Below, piece after piece: positions 24,371 through 34,612 of a DNA stretch of 64,000 nucleotides. Source of the DNA: Variovorax paradoxus (lineage in GTDB: Bacteria > Pseudomonadota > Gammaproteobacteria > Burkholderiales > Burkholderiaceae_C). The first letter of the stretch is position 1, and the number at the start of each line of letters is the position of its first letter. Made by a program: the position numbers and the translations under genes. The DNA lies in NCBI RefSeq assembly GCF_000834655.1, contig NZ_JXQQ01000010.1, forward strand, positions 1-64,000. Direction: 5' to 3'. The notes beneath the pieces are model-generated. The model made no database searches, had not been told where the DNA came from, and saw nothing but the letters and a program-made list of their open reading frames with translations.

Positions 24371-26079
24371 AACGGATTGCCCAGCGTCACCTGCACCACG
24401 GCCACTTTGCGTTCATGCGCGCGGTCGTGCAGGGCATCGATGCGCAGGCCAGCTGGGACCGCTATCTGCGCGCCGAGGGAGAGCATCGCGATGGACGCAC
24501 GGTTCGGCGCACCATCGATTGGATTCGAGACGCGTTCGCCGCCGCTGCCAGACAGGCACGGCGACCGGGACTGGCACGGCTGATCCTGCTCCAGCCGGAG
24601 CGGCTCAGTGAACTCCCGGGCCGACCGTCGTTGGAAGAGTTCGCCATTCAGCACGGCCTGGAAGACTTTTCAGCGGACGAACAGCTCGAGGCGTACCAGG
24701 CAGCCATGGGCTCGGCTACAAGTGCCGGCCTCGGACGAAGATCCGGGCGAAGGCAACGGCTCGTGGCCAAGCAGCTCGAAGCGCTGCGATGGCTGGAACA
24801 ACATGCCGCACAGGCTCCCGCCGCGACGGACCCGCTGGCATCCTGGCTCGATGAGTCCATTGCGCGTCGGTTGGCGCGTGCCGGACTGAACGACGTCGCG
24901 CAGTTGGTCGAGCATGTCAATGCCGTCGGTGCGCGGTGGTGGCTGCATATTCCCGGGATCGGACCACGCAAAGGTGCACGCATCCTGGAATGGCTTCGTC
25001 TCCACGCCAAGGACATCAGTATGGATGTGGGCGCTCACGTCTTCATCCCGCGCCATCGCGTCCCGCTGCACCTGCTCGCGAGCGTCGTGAAGGCCGAAAC
25101 TGCATTGCGGCCGTATGAGAAATTCGATGTGCCCCAAGGCCTGGAAGGGGGACCGGAAAGGCCCAACCCGGGGCAGGGCAGCGGTCAGCTGCCTGCCCGT
25201 ACGGACCGGGAAGCCATCGATGCGTGGCTGGATGCCGCGGCGCGGTCCGCCGCAACACGACGCTCCTACCGGAAGGAAGCTGAACGGCTGCTCCTTTGGG
25301 CGGTACTCGTTCGCTGTAAGGCCATGTCATCCTTGAACGACGAGGACGTGCAGGCATACCGGGACTTTTTATGCGCGCCGCCCGCCGAGTGGTGTGGCCC
25401 CCGCCATGTCCAGCGTTGGTCGCCACGGTGGCGCCCGCTGGAAGGGCCCCTCGCGCCTGCAGCCGTTGGACAGGCACACACCGTCCTCCATGGCCTGTTC
25501 CGATTCTGGGTTCGCCACGCGTACATCCAGCGCAATCCATTTGCAGCGTCCGCGGTGCGGGGGACCTCCGCACCGAAGGCGGTGTCGTCTCGCAGCATCA
25601 CGCCAGCGGACTGGACGCATCTGGAAGCCGTGCTGGAACTGGACAAGCAAACCGAACCCGGGCGGCGGGTGGCGCGCGCCATGCGATGGCTTCGGTTCAG
25701 CGACATGGGCCTCGGCGAGCTGACGAAGCTCCGATGCGAACATCTGCGCAGGTCCCATGGATCGCACGGCGATGTCCAATGGCAGATCGTGGCGGACGAT
25801 GGGCCTCGCAGCAGACACGTGATGCTCATTCCCACTGCACTGGTGGAAGAGTTCCAGGCAGAGCTGGTTCGTCAGGGACGGCCGGGCAATGTCGGCGCGC
25901 CCGACAATCAAGGCGTTCATATCCTCGCCCGATTCGGGTCTTCAGGCTTCGCGCGTCCTTGGTCGGCCTCGGGAGCTGCGAAAGCCATTCGGGCCACCTT
26001 CGACCGCGCGGCAGCCCTGGCGGACGGCAGCGCGGCGCAACGCTGGGCCCAGGCTTCGCCAAGAGCGCTGCGCACCTAA
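24367..26079 (+). pseudogene. tyrosine recombinase (phage integrase family), catalytic part lost
   Basis: About 570 residues. The first ~300 form an extra N-terminal region with a helix-hairpin-helix-like LHIPGIGPRKGARILEWL. Then comes a core-binding SAM-like domain (ATRRSYRKEAERLLLWAV) and the start of the catalytic domain. Two faults stand out. The usual GLRxxEL motif with the first catalytic Arg reads MGLGEL, and the frame stops after SPRALRT, where HxxR and the later Tyr nucleophile should follow. I found no clean continuation in other frames. Related enzymes sit next to parAB on Burkholderiales plasmids and may resolve replicon dimers; this copy is probably dead. Confidence 0.7.
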
Positions 26080-26539
26080 GGGCTCTGTCGCCCTATGGCG
26101 TCCGGACGGTGCTGCGCGCGCCGAGGGCAGGGGGATCAATGCCGCAGCGGACCGGCCGTGCACCGCGCAGACCCTCTCACGGACTGAAACGCCCTGCCAG
26201 CGCGTTGCGTCAATTTCGCGAATTCTTCCGTCGCTTGCTTCGACCCTTCATGCTGTGCTGCGCGGGCAAGTGCGCAGGTTGACATCGCGACGCGCCGATG
26301 ACGATTTGCTTTGCGGTACGGTATCCGGCGGGGTTCAATCTTCTTGACCACTGATGGTCTGGAGATATTCAGGCAGGCTGCAGCTTCCTGTGTGTGAGTT
26401 TGCGCTTTTGACGCAGCACAACAAGTGGCTCTTGCATGGCCATGGCACGCAAGAGATCAGCATGGGAGCCGAGTGCGTGCGAAGGACCTTGAGTGGAGTT
26501 TTGAAAACGCGTGATGGGCGGTGCAGCGCGGCAACGGAA
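26080..26539. other. intergenic, no gene seen
   Basis: 460 bp after the recombinase. It may include the decayed end of that gene, but no catalytic motif is readable in any frame. Confidence 0.35.
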
Positions 26540-26761
26540 TCACGGCAGCGGGCCTCCCGGCCGCCGGTTCTGAAGCGGCTTGGCCTCCTGGTATTTTTCC
26601 CAAAGGTACAGGCCCGGCAAGGCGACGAGGTGCGCCACGGCAGCGAGTATCCCGGTCGCGAACAACGCGACGGCAAACAAAGGGGCCGCCGCAATTTCGA
26701 GGACCATCCGCATACGACCCGCCGTGCGGGCCGGAGCGGTCCCTGTCGCATCACCTGTCAT
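26540..26761 (-). CDS. small membrane protein
   Basis: 73 residues. A polar N-terminus, then a long hydrophobic stretch (about 18-48, VLEIAAAPLFAVALFATGILAA onward) that could form one or two helices, then a charged tail with LYLWEKYQEAKP. GGGAGA lies 5 bp before ATG 26761. Inner membrane expected. Function unknown; same strand as the two hypothetical genes and katE upstream. Confidence 0.6.
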   Translation of the reverse strand: MTGDATGTAPARTAGRMRMVLEIAAAPLFAVALFATGILAAVAHLVALPGLYLWEKYQEAKPLQNRRPGGPLP

Positions 26762-26899
26762 TGATTCTCCCGAGTGTGGCGGCACCTCCGCCGCAGGGCG
26801 GGGCGCCAACCGCGAACCCGCCGCAGCGAATCACCATCCTTCAACGCGTTCCTGCCTGCTGGCAATGATCAACGCGTGCATTCGCGCCTTCCAGGCCCT

Positions 26900-27199
26900 T
26901 CAATCGACTTCCGGCAGCGACGCGAGCGCCACGGGACCGTCCTGGCTGACGAAGATGAGCGTGCGATCGTCGATGCCTCGCTGCTGCTGGCTCACGCCGG
27001 TGATCTGGTGCGCGCCCGTGTCGTACTGCTTCACCTTTCCCTGTTGTTCAACCACCAGGCGGCGAGGCTCCGGGAAGAATGCGTATCGGACACCGTCTTG
27101 GCTGCCGGTACTGGAAGGGTGGGCGAGTTCCGAAGGCCACCAGCGGTCCGCAGACGGAGACATCGGGGTCATGGGCTTCAGCTCATTGAATGGTTTCAT
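26900..27199 (-). CDS. hypothetical protein, coupled to the upstream gene
   Basis: 99 residues, soluble, with a KPFNELKPMTPMSPSADRWWPSE start and an FFPEPRRLVVEQQGKVKQYDTG middle that predicts beta-strands. Its ATG overlaps the stop of the preceding gene (ATGA at 27196-27199), a strong sign of co-translation. No known domain. Confidence 0.6.
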   Translation of the reverse strand: MKPFNELKPMTPMSPSADRWWPSELAHPSSTGSQDGVRYAFFPEPRRLVVEQQGKVKQYDTGAHQITGVSQQQRGIDDRTLIFVSQDGPVALASLPEVD

Positions 27200-27651
27200 G
27201 GATGGTCGAGCACCTGTCGTGCAGGTTGATCAAGGAAGTCGTCGCGAGTCCCCTCCGCAGCGCCGGTCTTCGCCGCCAGGCCATCGGAGAAAAGGGCCGA
27301 AAGGTCGGTACTGCGCAGGACCAGGCCCACGACCATCCCGAACGACAGGATGCGCCAAGCCCTGACCAGCACGATCAGCGATCCCGTGCCCGCGGCGTAT
27401 GCGACCAGCCTCGCAGGGTGCCTTGAGGCGTAATCCTGTAGAAACGGCATACCGATCTCAGCGAACGTGCTCAGGTGGCTGCGTCGCCACCAGCGCCCGA
27501 TCAGGCTGGCCCGACCTCGTCGATTGGCGTTCCAAGACGCAGCGGCGCTTGGCCCGACTGCAGTCGTCTCGAGAGCGTTGTATCCCATCGCGGCGAGAAG
27601 CGCGGCGCGGGAGAACGCAAGCTTCTCCGATGGCGTGAATGCGTCGGTCAT
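27196..27651 (-). CDS. hypothetical membrane-associated protein
   Basis: 151 residues. One hydrophobic region (about 80-112, LVAYAAGTGSLIVLV then LSFGMVVGLVL) suggests one or two inner-membrane helices; the N-terminal half is amphipathic and basic. It overlaps the next gene by 4 bp. No ribosome site is clear before ATG 27651. Not recognised. Confidence 0.55.
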   Translation of the reverse strand: MTDAFTPSEKLAFSRAALLAAMGYNALETTAVGPSAAASWNANRRGRASLIGRWWRRSHLSTFAEIGMPFLQDYASRHPARLVAYAAGTGSLIVLVRAWRILSFGMVVGLVLRSTDLSALFSDGLAAKTGAAEGTRDDFLDQPARQVLDHP

Positions 27652-28000
27652 GTGAGCGTGAGAGGAGGAGGTTGGCTTAGAAAGTTAGCGGCGCCGCGAC
27701 AGCGCCATGTGGGGCGATGCAGGCATGTCTTGTAGGTCTGGCTGACCCAAACGACGTTGGTGCCCGCGACGACATGTGCAGCGCACTCGCGTTGACGCCG
27801 CTGAGCGTCTGGCACGCGTACCAGCCGTCGCCGTCAGGGCAAACTGCGCAGAGCACGCAAGCCGCGTCCACTGGCGCGCTGGTTGTGATCGGTCCGGAGA
27901 CCGGCAGGTCACGCTTTCGCGACCCTGCCCTCGAAGGCTTCTCCAGGCGACGCTGCAGCCAGTTCGATCCGATGCTTCGACCCAGTCTGCAGCGCCGACG
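27652..28000. other. intergenic, no gene seen
   Basis: About 350 bp between the small-gene pair and the end of katE. No T-run hairpin was found to end katE transcription. Confidence 0.35.
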
Positions 28001-30433
28001 TCAAGCCTTGGGCGGATCGTTTTCCCGGCCGTAGTGCCGATGGGCGCCCATGGCTGCGATGAAGTTCGCAATGGCGTCGTCGGCCGCGGCGGGATCAGCC
28101 AGGATCAGGCCCGGGTCCACCGACCCATCGGGCATGGTCATCGGAATCTGCGCCTCGGCCAGAAGGGCTTCCGAAGCACCGAACGCCAGGATCGTCTTGC
28201 AATGCCAGTACTGAAGGCGCAGGAACTCCATCGTGTGCGCGTCCTGATCGAGCGCCTCCACCGCCTTTGGGCCGTCCGGCAGGACAAGCGCGTCGAACAG
28301 GACGCCCGGGGAGTTCTCCATGGTGGCATCCGCTTCGAATTTTTCGCCGCCGGCACCGAGGTAGGTTCCCAGCCGGGCAGCCACGAGGCGAGGGACGGCG
28401 CCTTGGGCGACGAGCGCGGATATCAACTTCTGCAAAGAAGCACCCTCGACGTTATGGGCGATCAGTATGGCTATCTTGCGGGTGCGGATCCCACCGTCGC
28501 CTGGCCTTGCCATGAGCGACAAAGCGGGTGAAATTTCCACTTCGGGTGCGACTTCGTTCTCGAGTGCCTTCGGCAGCGGAGCGGGTAATTCCATGCCGAG
28601 ATCCTGAGCCAGGCGCGCCGCAAGATCGGGCGCTGCGTTGAGCAGACTTGCCACCATGCGTTCGCGGATGGCCGGCACTGTCACCTTTGACAACTCGAAG
28701 CGGAAGGCATTGCCGATATGCGCCTTCTCGACTTCGCTCTGGCTTTCGTAGAAAAGGCGCGCTTGCGTGTAATGGTCGGCGAATTTCTCGGGTTTGACGC
28801 GTACCTTGTCGCTGCTTTCCTTGGCATCGAGGCGCCTGGCGATGCTGGCGAACCCTTGTGCGGCGCCCGCCTGGAATGGGCAGCCGCCGGCCAAGGAGTT
28901 CGGTTCGTAGGCCACACGGCCGCGATGGATGGCCTGTCGATTCATGCCGTCTCGCTGGTTGTTGTGGACCTGAGCGATGGGCGCGTTGATAGGAAGCTCG
29001 TGGAAATTCGGTCCGCCCAGACGCGAGATCTGCGTGTCCACATAGGAGTGAATGCGGCCGGCCAACAACGGGTCGTTTGTGAAATCGATCCCTGGCACGA
29101 TGTGTGCCGCGCAGAAGGCAACCTGCTCCGTCTCCGCGAAGAAATTGTCCGGGTTCCGGTTGAGCACCAGGCGGCCAACGATGCGGATCGGCACGAGTTC
29201 CTCCGGCACGATCTTGGTCGCATCCAGGATATCGAAGCTGAATTGCTCGGCCTGCTCCTCCGAGAAGATCTGCAGGCCGAGCTCCCACTCTGGATACTCT
29301 CCGGCTTCGATCGCCTCCCAGAGATCACGACGGTGGAAGTCCGGATCGGCGCCGGAGATCTTCACTGCCTCTTCCCAGACCAACGAATGCGTGCCTAGCT
29401 TGGGCTGCCAGTGGAACTTCACGAGGAAGCTTTCACCTGCCTCATTGACGAGTCGGAAGGTGTGCACGCCGAAGCCCTGCATCATCCGGTAGCTGCGCGG
29501 AATGGCGCGGTCGCTCATCTGCCACATCAGCATGTGGGTGGATTCGGGCATGAGCGAGACGAAGTCCCAGAAGGTGTCGTGCGCCGAGGCGGCCTGCGGC
29601 ATGCCATGGTGCGGTTCAGGCTTGACCGCATGCACGAGGTCGGGGAACTTCATCGCGTCCTGGATGAAGAACACGGGCATGTTGTTGCCCACCAGGTCCC
29701 AGTTGCCTTCGTCGGTGTAGAACTTGACGGCGAAGCCGCGCACGTCGCGCGCGGTGTCCTTGGAGCCGCGCTCGCCGGCCACCGTCGAGAAGCGAACGAA
29801 CACGGGCGTGACCTTGCCGGCTTCCTTGAACGGCGCCGCCTTCGTGAACGGCTTGAGCGATTCATAGCATTCGAAGAAGCCGTGGGCGCCCGAGCCTCGC
29901 GCGTGCACGATCCGTTCCGGAATGCGCTCGTGGTCGAAGTGCGTGATCTTCTCGCGCAGGATGAAGTCTTCCAGCAGCACCGGGCCGCGTGCGCCGGCCT
30001 TGAGCGAGTTCTGGTTGTCGGCCACGGCCACGCCCTGGTTGGTCGTGAGGCGCTGGCCGGCGGAATCGACGCGCACGCGGTCCAACGTGTCGATCGTTGC
30101 ATTCACGCCCTCATGCGCGCGCGAGCCGGTCTTGTTGGAAAAATTCTGTTCCGACAAGCTGCTGGCCCCGGGCAACAAGGACGGTGGAGACACGCTGGTC
30201 CCTTGCGGCGTTGAGGCCGAATTGGCTTCACCATATTCCGAAGCCTTGTTCAGGTTGGCCCGCATGCTGGCTGCAACGGTCTGCGTGTCGATGGCTTTCT
30301 GTGCAGGGAGATCCCCTTTGCCCGCAGCGGGCGGGGCGGGGTGGGCTGGGCCGCTGTCCGTGTTGCGTGCCGCGGCACGGGCAGCGTCGAGCGCTGCTGC
30401 GCTCGGTGCGGGCGAGGAAGATTTCTTGACCAT
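28001..30433 (-). CDS. katE: catalase HPII (large subunit, clade II)
   Basis: 810 residues, the large-subunit monofunctional catalase that turns hydrogen peroxide into water and oxygen. A long Ala/Pro/Ser-rich N-terminus (about 1-120) precedes the haem domain. Catalytic His177 lies in [11 protein letters not shown], the distal Asn in [15 protein letters not shown], and the proximal haem Tyr464 in RIHSYVDTQ. The last ~150 residues are a DJ-1/PfpI-like flavodoxin domain ([15 protein letters not shown] onward) typical of clade II. TGGAGAG 5 bp before ATG 30433 fixes the start. In other bacteria such enzymes protect stationary-phase cells, often under RpoS. Confidence 0.95.
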   Translation of the reverse strand: MVKKSSSPAPSAAALDAARAAARNTDSGPAHPAPPAAGKGDLPAQKAIDTQTVAASMRANLNKASEYGEANSASTPQGTSVSPPSLLPGASSLSEQNFSNKTGSRAHEGVNATIDTLDRVRVDSAGQRLTTNQGVAVADNQNSLKAGARGPVLLEDFILREKITHFDHERIPERIVHARGSGAHGFFECYESLKPFTKAAPFKEAGKVTPVFVRFSTVAGERGSKDTARDVRGFAVKFYTDEGNWDLVGNNMPVFFIQDAMKFPDLVHAVKPEPHHGMPQAASAHDTFWDFVSLMPESTHMLMWQMSDRAIPRSYRMMQGFGVHTFRLVNEAGESFLVKFHWQPKLGTHSLVWEEAVKISGADPDFHRRDLWEAIEAGEYPEWELGLQIFSEEQAEQFSFDILDATKIVPEELVPIRIVGRLVLNRNPDNFFAETEQVAFCAAHIVPGIDFTNDPLLAGRIHSYVDTQISRLGGPNFHELPINAPIAQVHNNQRDGMNRQAIHRGRVAYEPNSLAGGCPFQAGAAQGFASIARRLDAKESSDKVRVKPEKFADHYTQARLFYESQSEVEKAHIGNAFRFELSKVTVPAIRERMVASLLNAAPDLAARLAQDLGMELPAPLPKALENEVAPEVEISPALSLMARPGDGGIRTRKIAILIAHNVEGASLQKLISALVAQGAVPRLVAARLGTYLGAGGEKFEADATMENSPGVLFDALVLPDGPKAVEALDQDAHTMEFLRLQYWHCKTILAFGASEALLAEAQIPMTMPDGSVDPGLILADPAAADDAIANFIAAMGAHRHYGRENDPPKA

Positions 30434-30692
30434 GTGGCTCTCCAAAATTCGGGACGAGAGGCTATGGGCACGGGTTTTCGCACCGTGTAGGAAAAATTCC
30501 AATCGCCGCCGCCGCCTTGGAGAAGGTTGTCGAGGTGCTCCGGATCGACAGGAGCGCGGGGCGCAGCCGGTTCAGGCCATCGATTCGCGCCCGGGCGGAT
30601 CGACGCGAATTCGATGCCGGCCTACAAAATCGGGCCACTGCGGCGCAGCGATCCGGCTAGCATGATCTGCCCATTCACCATTGAGACGCTGC

Positions 30693-30920
30693 ATGCTGAC
30701 GCCCGAAGCAGATCGAGTTCTTGCATATTTTCGCCAAGAGTATTGGCCGAACGAGGAGCGTTCGGCGAGCGCCTTGCAACTGAGCCGACGCGTCGTTGGA
30801 TCCAGCGTGGGAATCGTGCAGCTCATGGACGATGGACTGCTGACCCAGTCGCTGGACAAGGCCTACTACCGGCTCACAGACAAGGGGGTCCGAGCACTGG
30901 GCCTGCGCTCAAGCGTTTGA
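30693..30920 (+). CDS. small winged-helix-like protein
   Basis: 75 residues from ATG 30693. The middle reads ASALQLSRRVVGSSVGIVQLMDDGLL and the end YYRLTDKGVRALGL, the pattern of a winged helix with a C-terminal wing strand. It could be a small DNA-binding regulator. No strong ribosome site. Divergent from katE, 260 bp away, so a regulatory link is possible but unproven. Confidence 0.5.
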   Translation: MLTPEADRVLAYFRQEYWPNEERSASALQLSRRVVGSSVGIVQLMDDGLLTQSLDKAYYRLTDKGVRALGLRSSV

Positions 30921-31012
30921 TAGGCCAGGTCCCGGCATCGGCTGCGGCCCCGGGCTTGGATGGACGCGGACGCGGATCTTCGCCGGGGCCCGGTAACTCA
31001 ATTGCGCCGAAC

Positions 31013-32002
31013 TCATCGCTTGGGCGCGGATGCGCGTGTCGTCGGCTCAGCCTGCGACGCGCGGGTTTTGCCGATGCTTCGCATCGCATCCGCAAAAGCT
31101 GTGAGGATCGCAGGCTTGGCCAGTCCGTCCCGTCGAAAGAACAGCCCGAACGACGGCAGCACGACCCGGGGGCTGACCTTGAGTCTTTGCACGCCACCCC
31201 TGGCAACTTCATCGACGGCGTGCTCCAGGCGCACCGCGCAGAGCAGCGAGGGGTCCTTGCGAAGCACGGTGCCTATCGTGACCGAGGACAGGGCTTCGAT
31301 GACCGGCTCGGGCGGCGTTGCACCGCTGTTCAGGAAAGCCGTCATGAACGCCTGCCGGACCAGTGTTTCCTTGGGAGGAAGCACCCATTGCGCGGTCTGC
31401 AGATCGGCCCACTTCAACCGTGGTGCTGGCACGGTCCTGTTCGACGTCGAGGCAAGCACGCACAACTCGTCCTTCAAGAGGACAACGGGTTCGAGCAGAG
31501 GGATCAGATCACTGGAGATCAGCTCGGGCGTGATGGCACCGAAAACGCAGTCGAGCTCTCCCTCGAGCAGACGATGGATGAGTTCATGGACTCGGCCTTC
31601 GCGCAAATGCACGGCCGCGCCCGGCAGCCGCTGCCGCAGTTCGACGATGGCCGCTGGGACAGCGGCTGTGACCGATGGCGCGCCGACGCGAAGAACTGCC
31701 GTGACGCCGCTTTGCAGGGCGTCGACGTCTTCGGTGGCCCGAGCCAGTTCGTGCAGCACGGCGCGTGCGCGGAATGCGGCGCCGGCACCCAGCGCATTCG
31801 CATGGATGCCTTGGTGACTGCGTTCGAAAAGCCTGGCCCCGAAACAGCCCTCTAGCTCGCCAAGCATCTTGCTGATGGCGGGCTGACTCAGGTGCAGCCG
31901 CGCCGCCGCGCCGCGCATGGTCGCCGTCTCGGAAAGAACCACGAGCAGTTCAAGGTGTCGCAGGCGCAACGTGCGCACCAGGCGGTCGGTCTTCGTGTCC
32001 AT
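31013..32002 (-). CDS. LysR-family regulator of the adjacent CoA-transferase cluster
   Basis: 329 residues. The helix-turn-helix (about 10-70) has LRHLELLVVLSETATMRGAAARLHLSQ, then PAISKMLGELE. The effector domain begins with VLRVGAPSVTAAV. Start ATG 32002 (AGGAC upstream). It diverges from the CoA-transferase across 89 bp that hold a clear inverted repeat (32026-32049). This is the standard LysR plan, so it probably activates the cluster in response to the transported acid or its CoA ester. Confidence 0.9.
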   Translation of the reverse strand: MDTKTDRLVRTLRLRHLELLVVLSETATMRGAAARLHLSQPAISKMLGELEGCFGARLFERSHQGIHANALGAGAAFRARAVLHELARATEDVDALQSGVTAVLRVGAPSVTAAVPAAIVELRQRLPGAAVHLREGRVHELIHRLLEGELDCVFGAITPELISSDLIPLLEPVVLLKDELCVLASTSNRTVPAPRLKWADLQTAQWVLPPKETLVRQAFMTAFLNSGATPPEPVIEALSSVTIGTVLRKDPSLLCAVRLEHAVDEVARGGVQRLKVSPRVVLPSFGLFFRRDGLAKPAILTAFADAMRSIGKTRASQAEPTTRASAPKR

Positions 32003-32025
32003 TCGGGCGTCCTGTGCCAATAGCC

Positions 32026-32049
32026 AATCGTGATCACTCCTTCACGATT
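32026..32049. promoter_or_regulatory. LysR operator (inverted repeat)
   Basis: AATCGTGA-N8-TCACGATT, perfect 8-bp arms, in the 89-bp gap between the divergent LysR and CoA-transferase genes. It contains a T-N11-A type core, as is usual for LysR recognition sites. Confidence 0.7.
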
Positions 32050-32091
32050 ATCGAATTTTCAAGAATAGGGGAGGGCGATAACGTTGGCCTG

Positions 32092-33312
32092 ATGAACTTC
32101 GAATCCAAAGAGGCAAGTACGCCCGCGGCCCCGCTGAAGAAAGTGCGCGTGATCGATCTGGGGCAATACATCGCCGGACCGGGCGCGGCCATGGTGCTGG
32201 CTGAACTCGGCGCGCAGGTCATCAAGATCGAACCGTTGGCGGGGGACCAGGCCAGGCACATCGGCCGTTACGGCGAGTCGATGATCCGCGCCTACAGCCG
32301 CGGCAAGCAGTCGATCGCGCTCAACTTGAAGAGCAAGGCGGGCCTGGAGATCGCCTGGCGCCTGATCGGCGAGAGCGATGTCGTGATCCAGAACCTGCGC
32401 CCCGGTGCGGTGGATGGGTTGGGCCTGGGCCCGGCTGCCGTGCGTGAGCGGTTTCCCCGGGTCATCTATCTGTCGATCTCGGGATTCGGCGACCAGGGAC
32501 CTTCGAGCGAACGCCCCGGTTACGACATTGCAGCCCAGGCGGAAAGCGGCTTGATGTCGGTCACCGGCGAGCCGGATCGCCTCCCGCAGAAGGTGGGCGT
32601 GCCGATCATCGATGCAGCCGCTGCCCATCTGGGCGCCCAGGCGGTGCTCGCAGCGCTCTACGGACGCGAGCAGACGGGGCTTGGCGAAACGCTGCGCACC
32701 TCGCTGCTCGAGGTGGCGATGCACCTGCAGGCCACAACTTGGTGCGACTACCTCGGAGGTGCGCCCGAGCCCACGCGCATGGGCGATGGCCAGCCGAACA
32801 ATGCACCCGCCGCGGAGGTCGTGCCTACGCTCGACGGACACATCGTCCTGTCGGCTTACGCGGACGAGCACTGGGCGCGATTTTGCCGCGTGGTCGGACG
32901 CGAGGCGCTCGTGGCAGACCCTCGATTCAGCAGCAACGCGCTGCGGGTGCAGCACCGCCGCGAGCTTCGTAGTGTGTTGTGCGAGTGCCTCTCGTCCTTC
33001 ACCAGCCAGGAGTGCGTATCTCTGCTGAGCCGCCACCAGATCGTTGTCGGATCAGTCCGCAGCTACCGGCAGGTGCTGCACAGTGAGGACATCCAGGCGA
33101 GCGGAATATTGGTCGAAGCGTCCGGCGCTGACGGCCGCCGGTATCCCACCCTGGGATTGCCCTACCGCCTGGGCGAGGCGCCCCGAGCCCGGCCGCAAGC
33201 CGCGCCGAGTTGCGGAGCCGACACCGATCAAATCCTGAACGCGCTCGGGTTCACGGCCAACGAGATCGACGAGCTTCGCCGGGCCGACGTGGTGGCCGGA
33301 CGCAGGCCTTGA
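32092..33312 (+). CDS. CaiB/BaiF family CoA-transferase
   Basis: 406 residues, class III CoA-transferase that moves CoA between carboxylic acids through an Asp-linked intermediate. Family marks: LKKVRVIDLGQYIAGPGAA, LAELGAQVIKIEP, the QNLRPGAVDGLGLG segment, YLSISGFGDQGP and GYDIAAQAESGLMSVTG, which holds the catalytic Asp region. ATG 32092 is chosen because homology begins about 15 residues in. First gene of a likely operon with the DUF1254 protein (5-bp gap) and a Bug binding protein. Confidence 0.92.
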   Translation: MNFESKEASTPAAPLKKVRVIDLGQYIAGPGAAMVLAELGAQVIKIEPLAGDQARHIGRYGESMIRAYSRGKQSIALNLKSKAGLEIAWRLIGESDVVIQNLRPGAVDGLGLGPAAVRERFPRVIYLSISGFGDQGPSSERPGYDIAAQAESGLMSVTGEPDRLPQKVGVPIIDAAAAHLGAQAVLAALYGREQTGLGETLRTSLLEVAMHLQATTWCDYLGGAPEPTRMGDGQPNNAPAAEVVPTLDGHIVLSAYADEHWARFCRVVGREALVADPRFSSNALRVQHRRELRSVLCECLSSFTSQECVSLLSRHQIVVGSVRSYRQVLHSEDIQASGILVEASGADGRRYPTLGLPYRLGEAPRARPQAAPSCGADTDQILNALGFTANEIDELRRADVVAGRRP

Positions 33313-33317
33313 ACGCC

Positions 33318-34583
33318 ATGGACTCACCCATTGATGCGGTCACCCGACGTTGCGAAGACGTCGTGGTCCAGACGCTGCCGCTGTTCGAGATGATGCGCAT
33401 GCGCGCTGCGACAACCGCGCGCCGACATCCCGCGCGCGGGTTCGCAGCGACGGATCCGGCATCGACCGCGCGCTGGGTCAACCAGTTCACTCACACGCAT
33501 CGTCGTCTTGGTCCGCAAGACAAGGAGGTGGTCAGTCCGAACAATGACACGGTCTACAGCAACGCGTGGCTGGATCTTTCCGACGGACCGGTCATCATCG
33601 ACACGCCCGAGATGGGCGAGCGCTATTGGACGCTGGGTTTGCTGGACGCGTGGACCAACCCATTCGCCTACGTAGGCCGCCGCACGACGGGCAGCACGCC
33701 CCAGCGCACCTTGGTGCACGGGCCCGGATGGCGCGGCGATGTCCCGTCGGACATCACACTGACGGTGGCTGCGCCGGGAGACGACGTGTGGGTCATCGGC
33801 CGTCACCTGGTGCAAGACGACGGTGACGATGTCGCTCGCGTACGGGCGTTGCAAGCCGCAATGCGCCTCGTCCGCCTGGACGGCACCGATGCAGCCATGC
33901 GCGTCGACACCTGGATCGATGGCCGTGACGCGCGCATACCGTCGGCCGACGTGTACCTGTCCGTGGTCGATGCCGCACTGCGACGCAATCCACCGCCGCC
34001 TGCCGAGCGGCTGACATGGCCGCCCTCGGCAAGCAATCTCGCAACGTCGCTGCCGGCTGTCTACGAGCGGCTGCGGACGAGCAACCAGCCGCACGATCTG
34101 GGCGGAGGGTGGGCCCTACCGGTCTTGGTGACGAACAACTGGGGCGACGATCACCTCACGCGCGCGCGCATCGCCCGCAACTTCATCGGCGCGTTGGGCG
34201 TCGAGGAGGCGATGTACCCCACAGCGGAGGTGGACGCGCGTGGGGAACCACTGCATGGATCGCAGCGCTACGAACTGCGATTCGCGCCTGGCAGGGGGTT
34301 GAAGGTAGACGCGTTCTGGTCGTTGACCATGTACCGTCGCAGCGACTGCCTGCTCGTTGCCAACCCTATCCACCGTTACTCCATCGGCGATCGCACCCGG
34401 GGTTTGCTGCACGACGCCGACGGCGGCCTCGCCATCCGGCTCCAGGCCGACGATCCCGGGCCCGGGTTCAACTGGCTTCCCACGCCGAAGGGCGAGGCGT
34501 TCTATGTCGTGCTGCGGCTTTACCAACCGCGTGCCGAACATCTGGCGCTGCGGTTCGACTATCCGCCGATCAAGCCCGTCTGA
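33318..34583 (+). CDS. DUF1254/DUF1214 domain protein
   Basis: 421 residues. The DUF1254 part has SPNNDTVYSNAWLDLSDGP and the ERYWTLGLLDAWTNPFAYVG core (about 70-115). The DUF1214 part at the end shows DAFWSLTMYRRSDCLLVANP with a YSIGDRT turn. No signal peptide is evident, although many members are exported. Function is unknown in general. It lies 5 bp after the CoA-transferase, so it should be part of the same acid-utilisation operon. Confidence 0.85.
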   Translation: MDSPIDAVTRRCEDVVVQTLPLFEMMRMRAATTARRHPARGFAATDPASTARWVNQFTHTHRRLGPQDKEVVSPNNDTVYSNAWLDLSDGPVIIDTPEMGERYWTLGLLDAWTNPFAYVGRRTTGSTPQRTLVHGPGWRGDVPSDITLTVAAPGDDVWVIGRHLVQDDGDDVARVRALQAAMRLVRLDGTDAAMRVDTWIDGRDARIPSADVYLSVVDAALRRNPPPPAERLTWPPSASNLATSLPAVYERLRTSNQPHDLGGGWALPVLVTNNWGDDHLTRARIARNFIGALGVEEAMYPTAEVDARGEPLHGSQRYELRFAPGRGLKVDAFWSLTMYRRSDCLLVANPIHRYSIGDRTRGLLHDADGGLAIRLQADDPGPGFNWLPTPKGEAFYVVLRLYQPRAEHLALRFDYPPIKPV

Positions 34584-34612
34584 AGTCCAGACAATCCAAC
34601 GGAGACAAGCGC

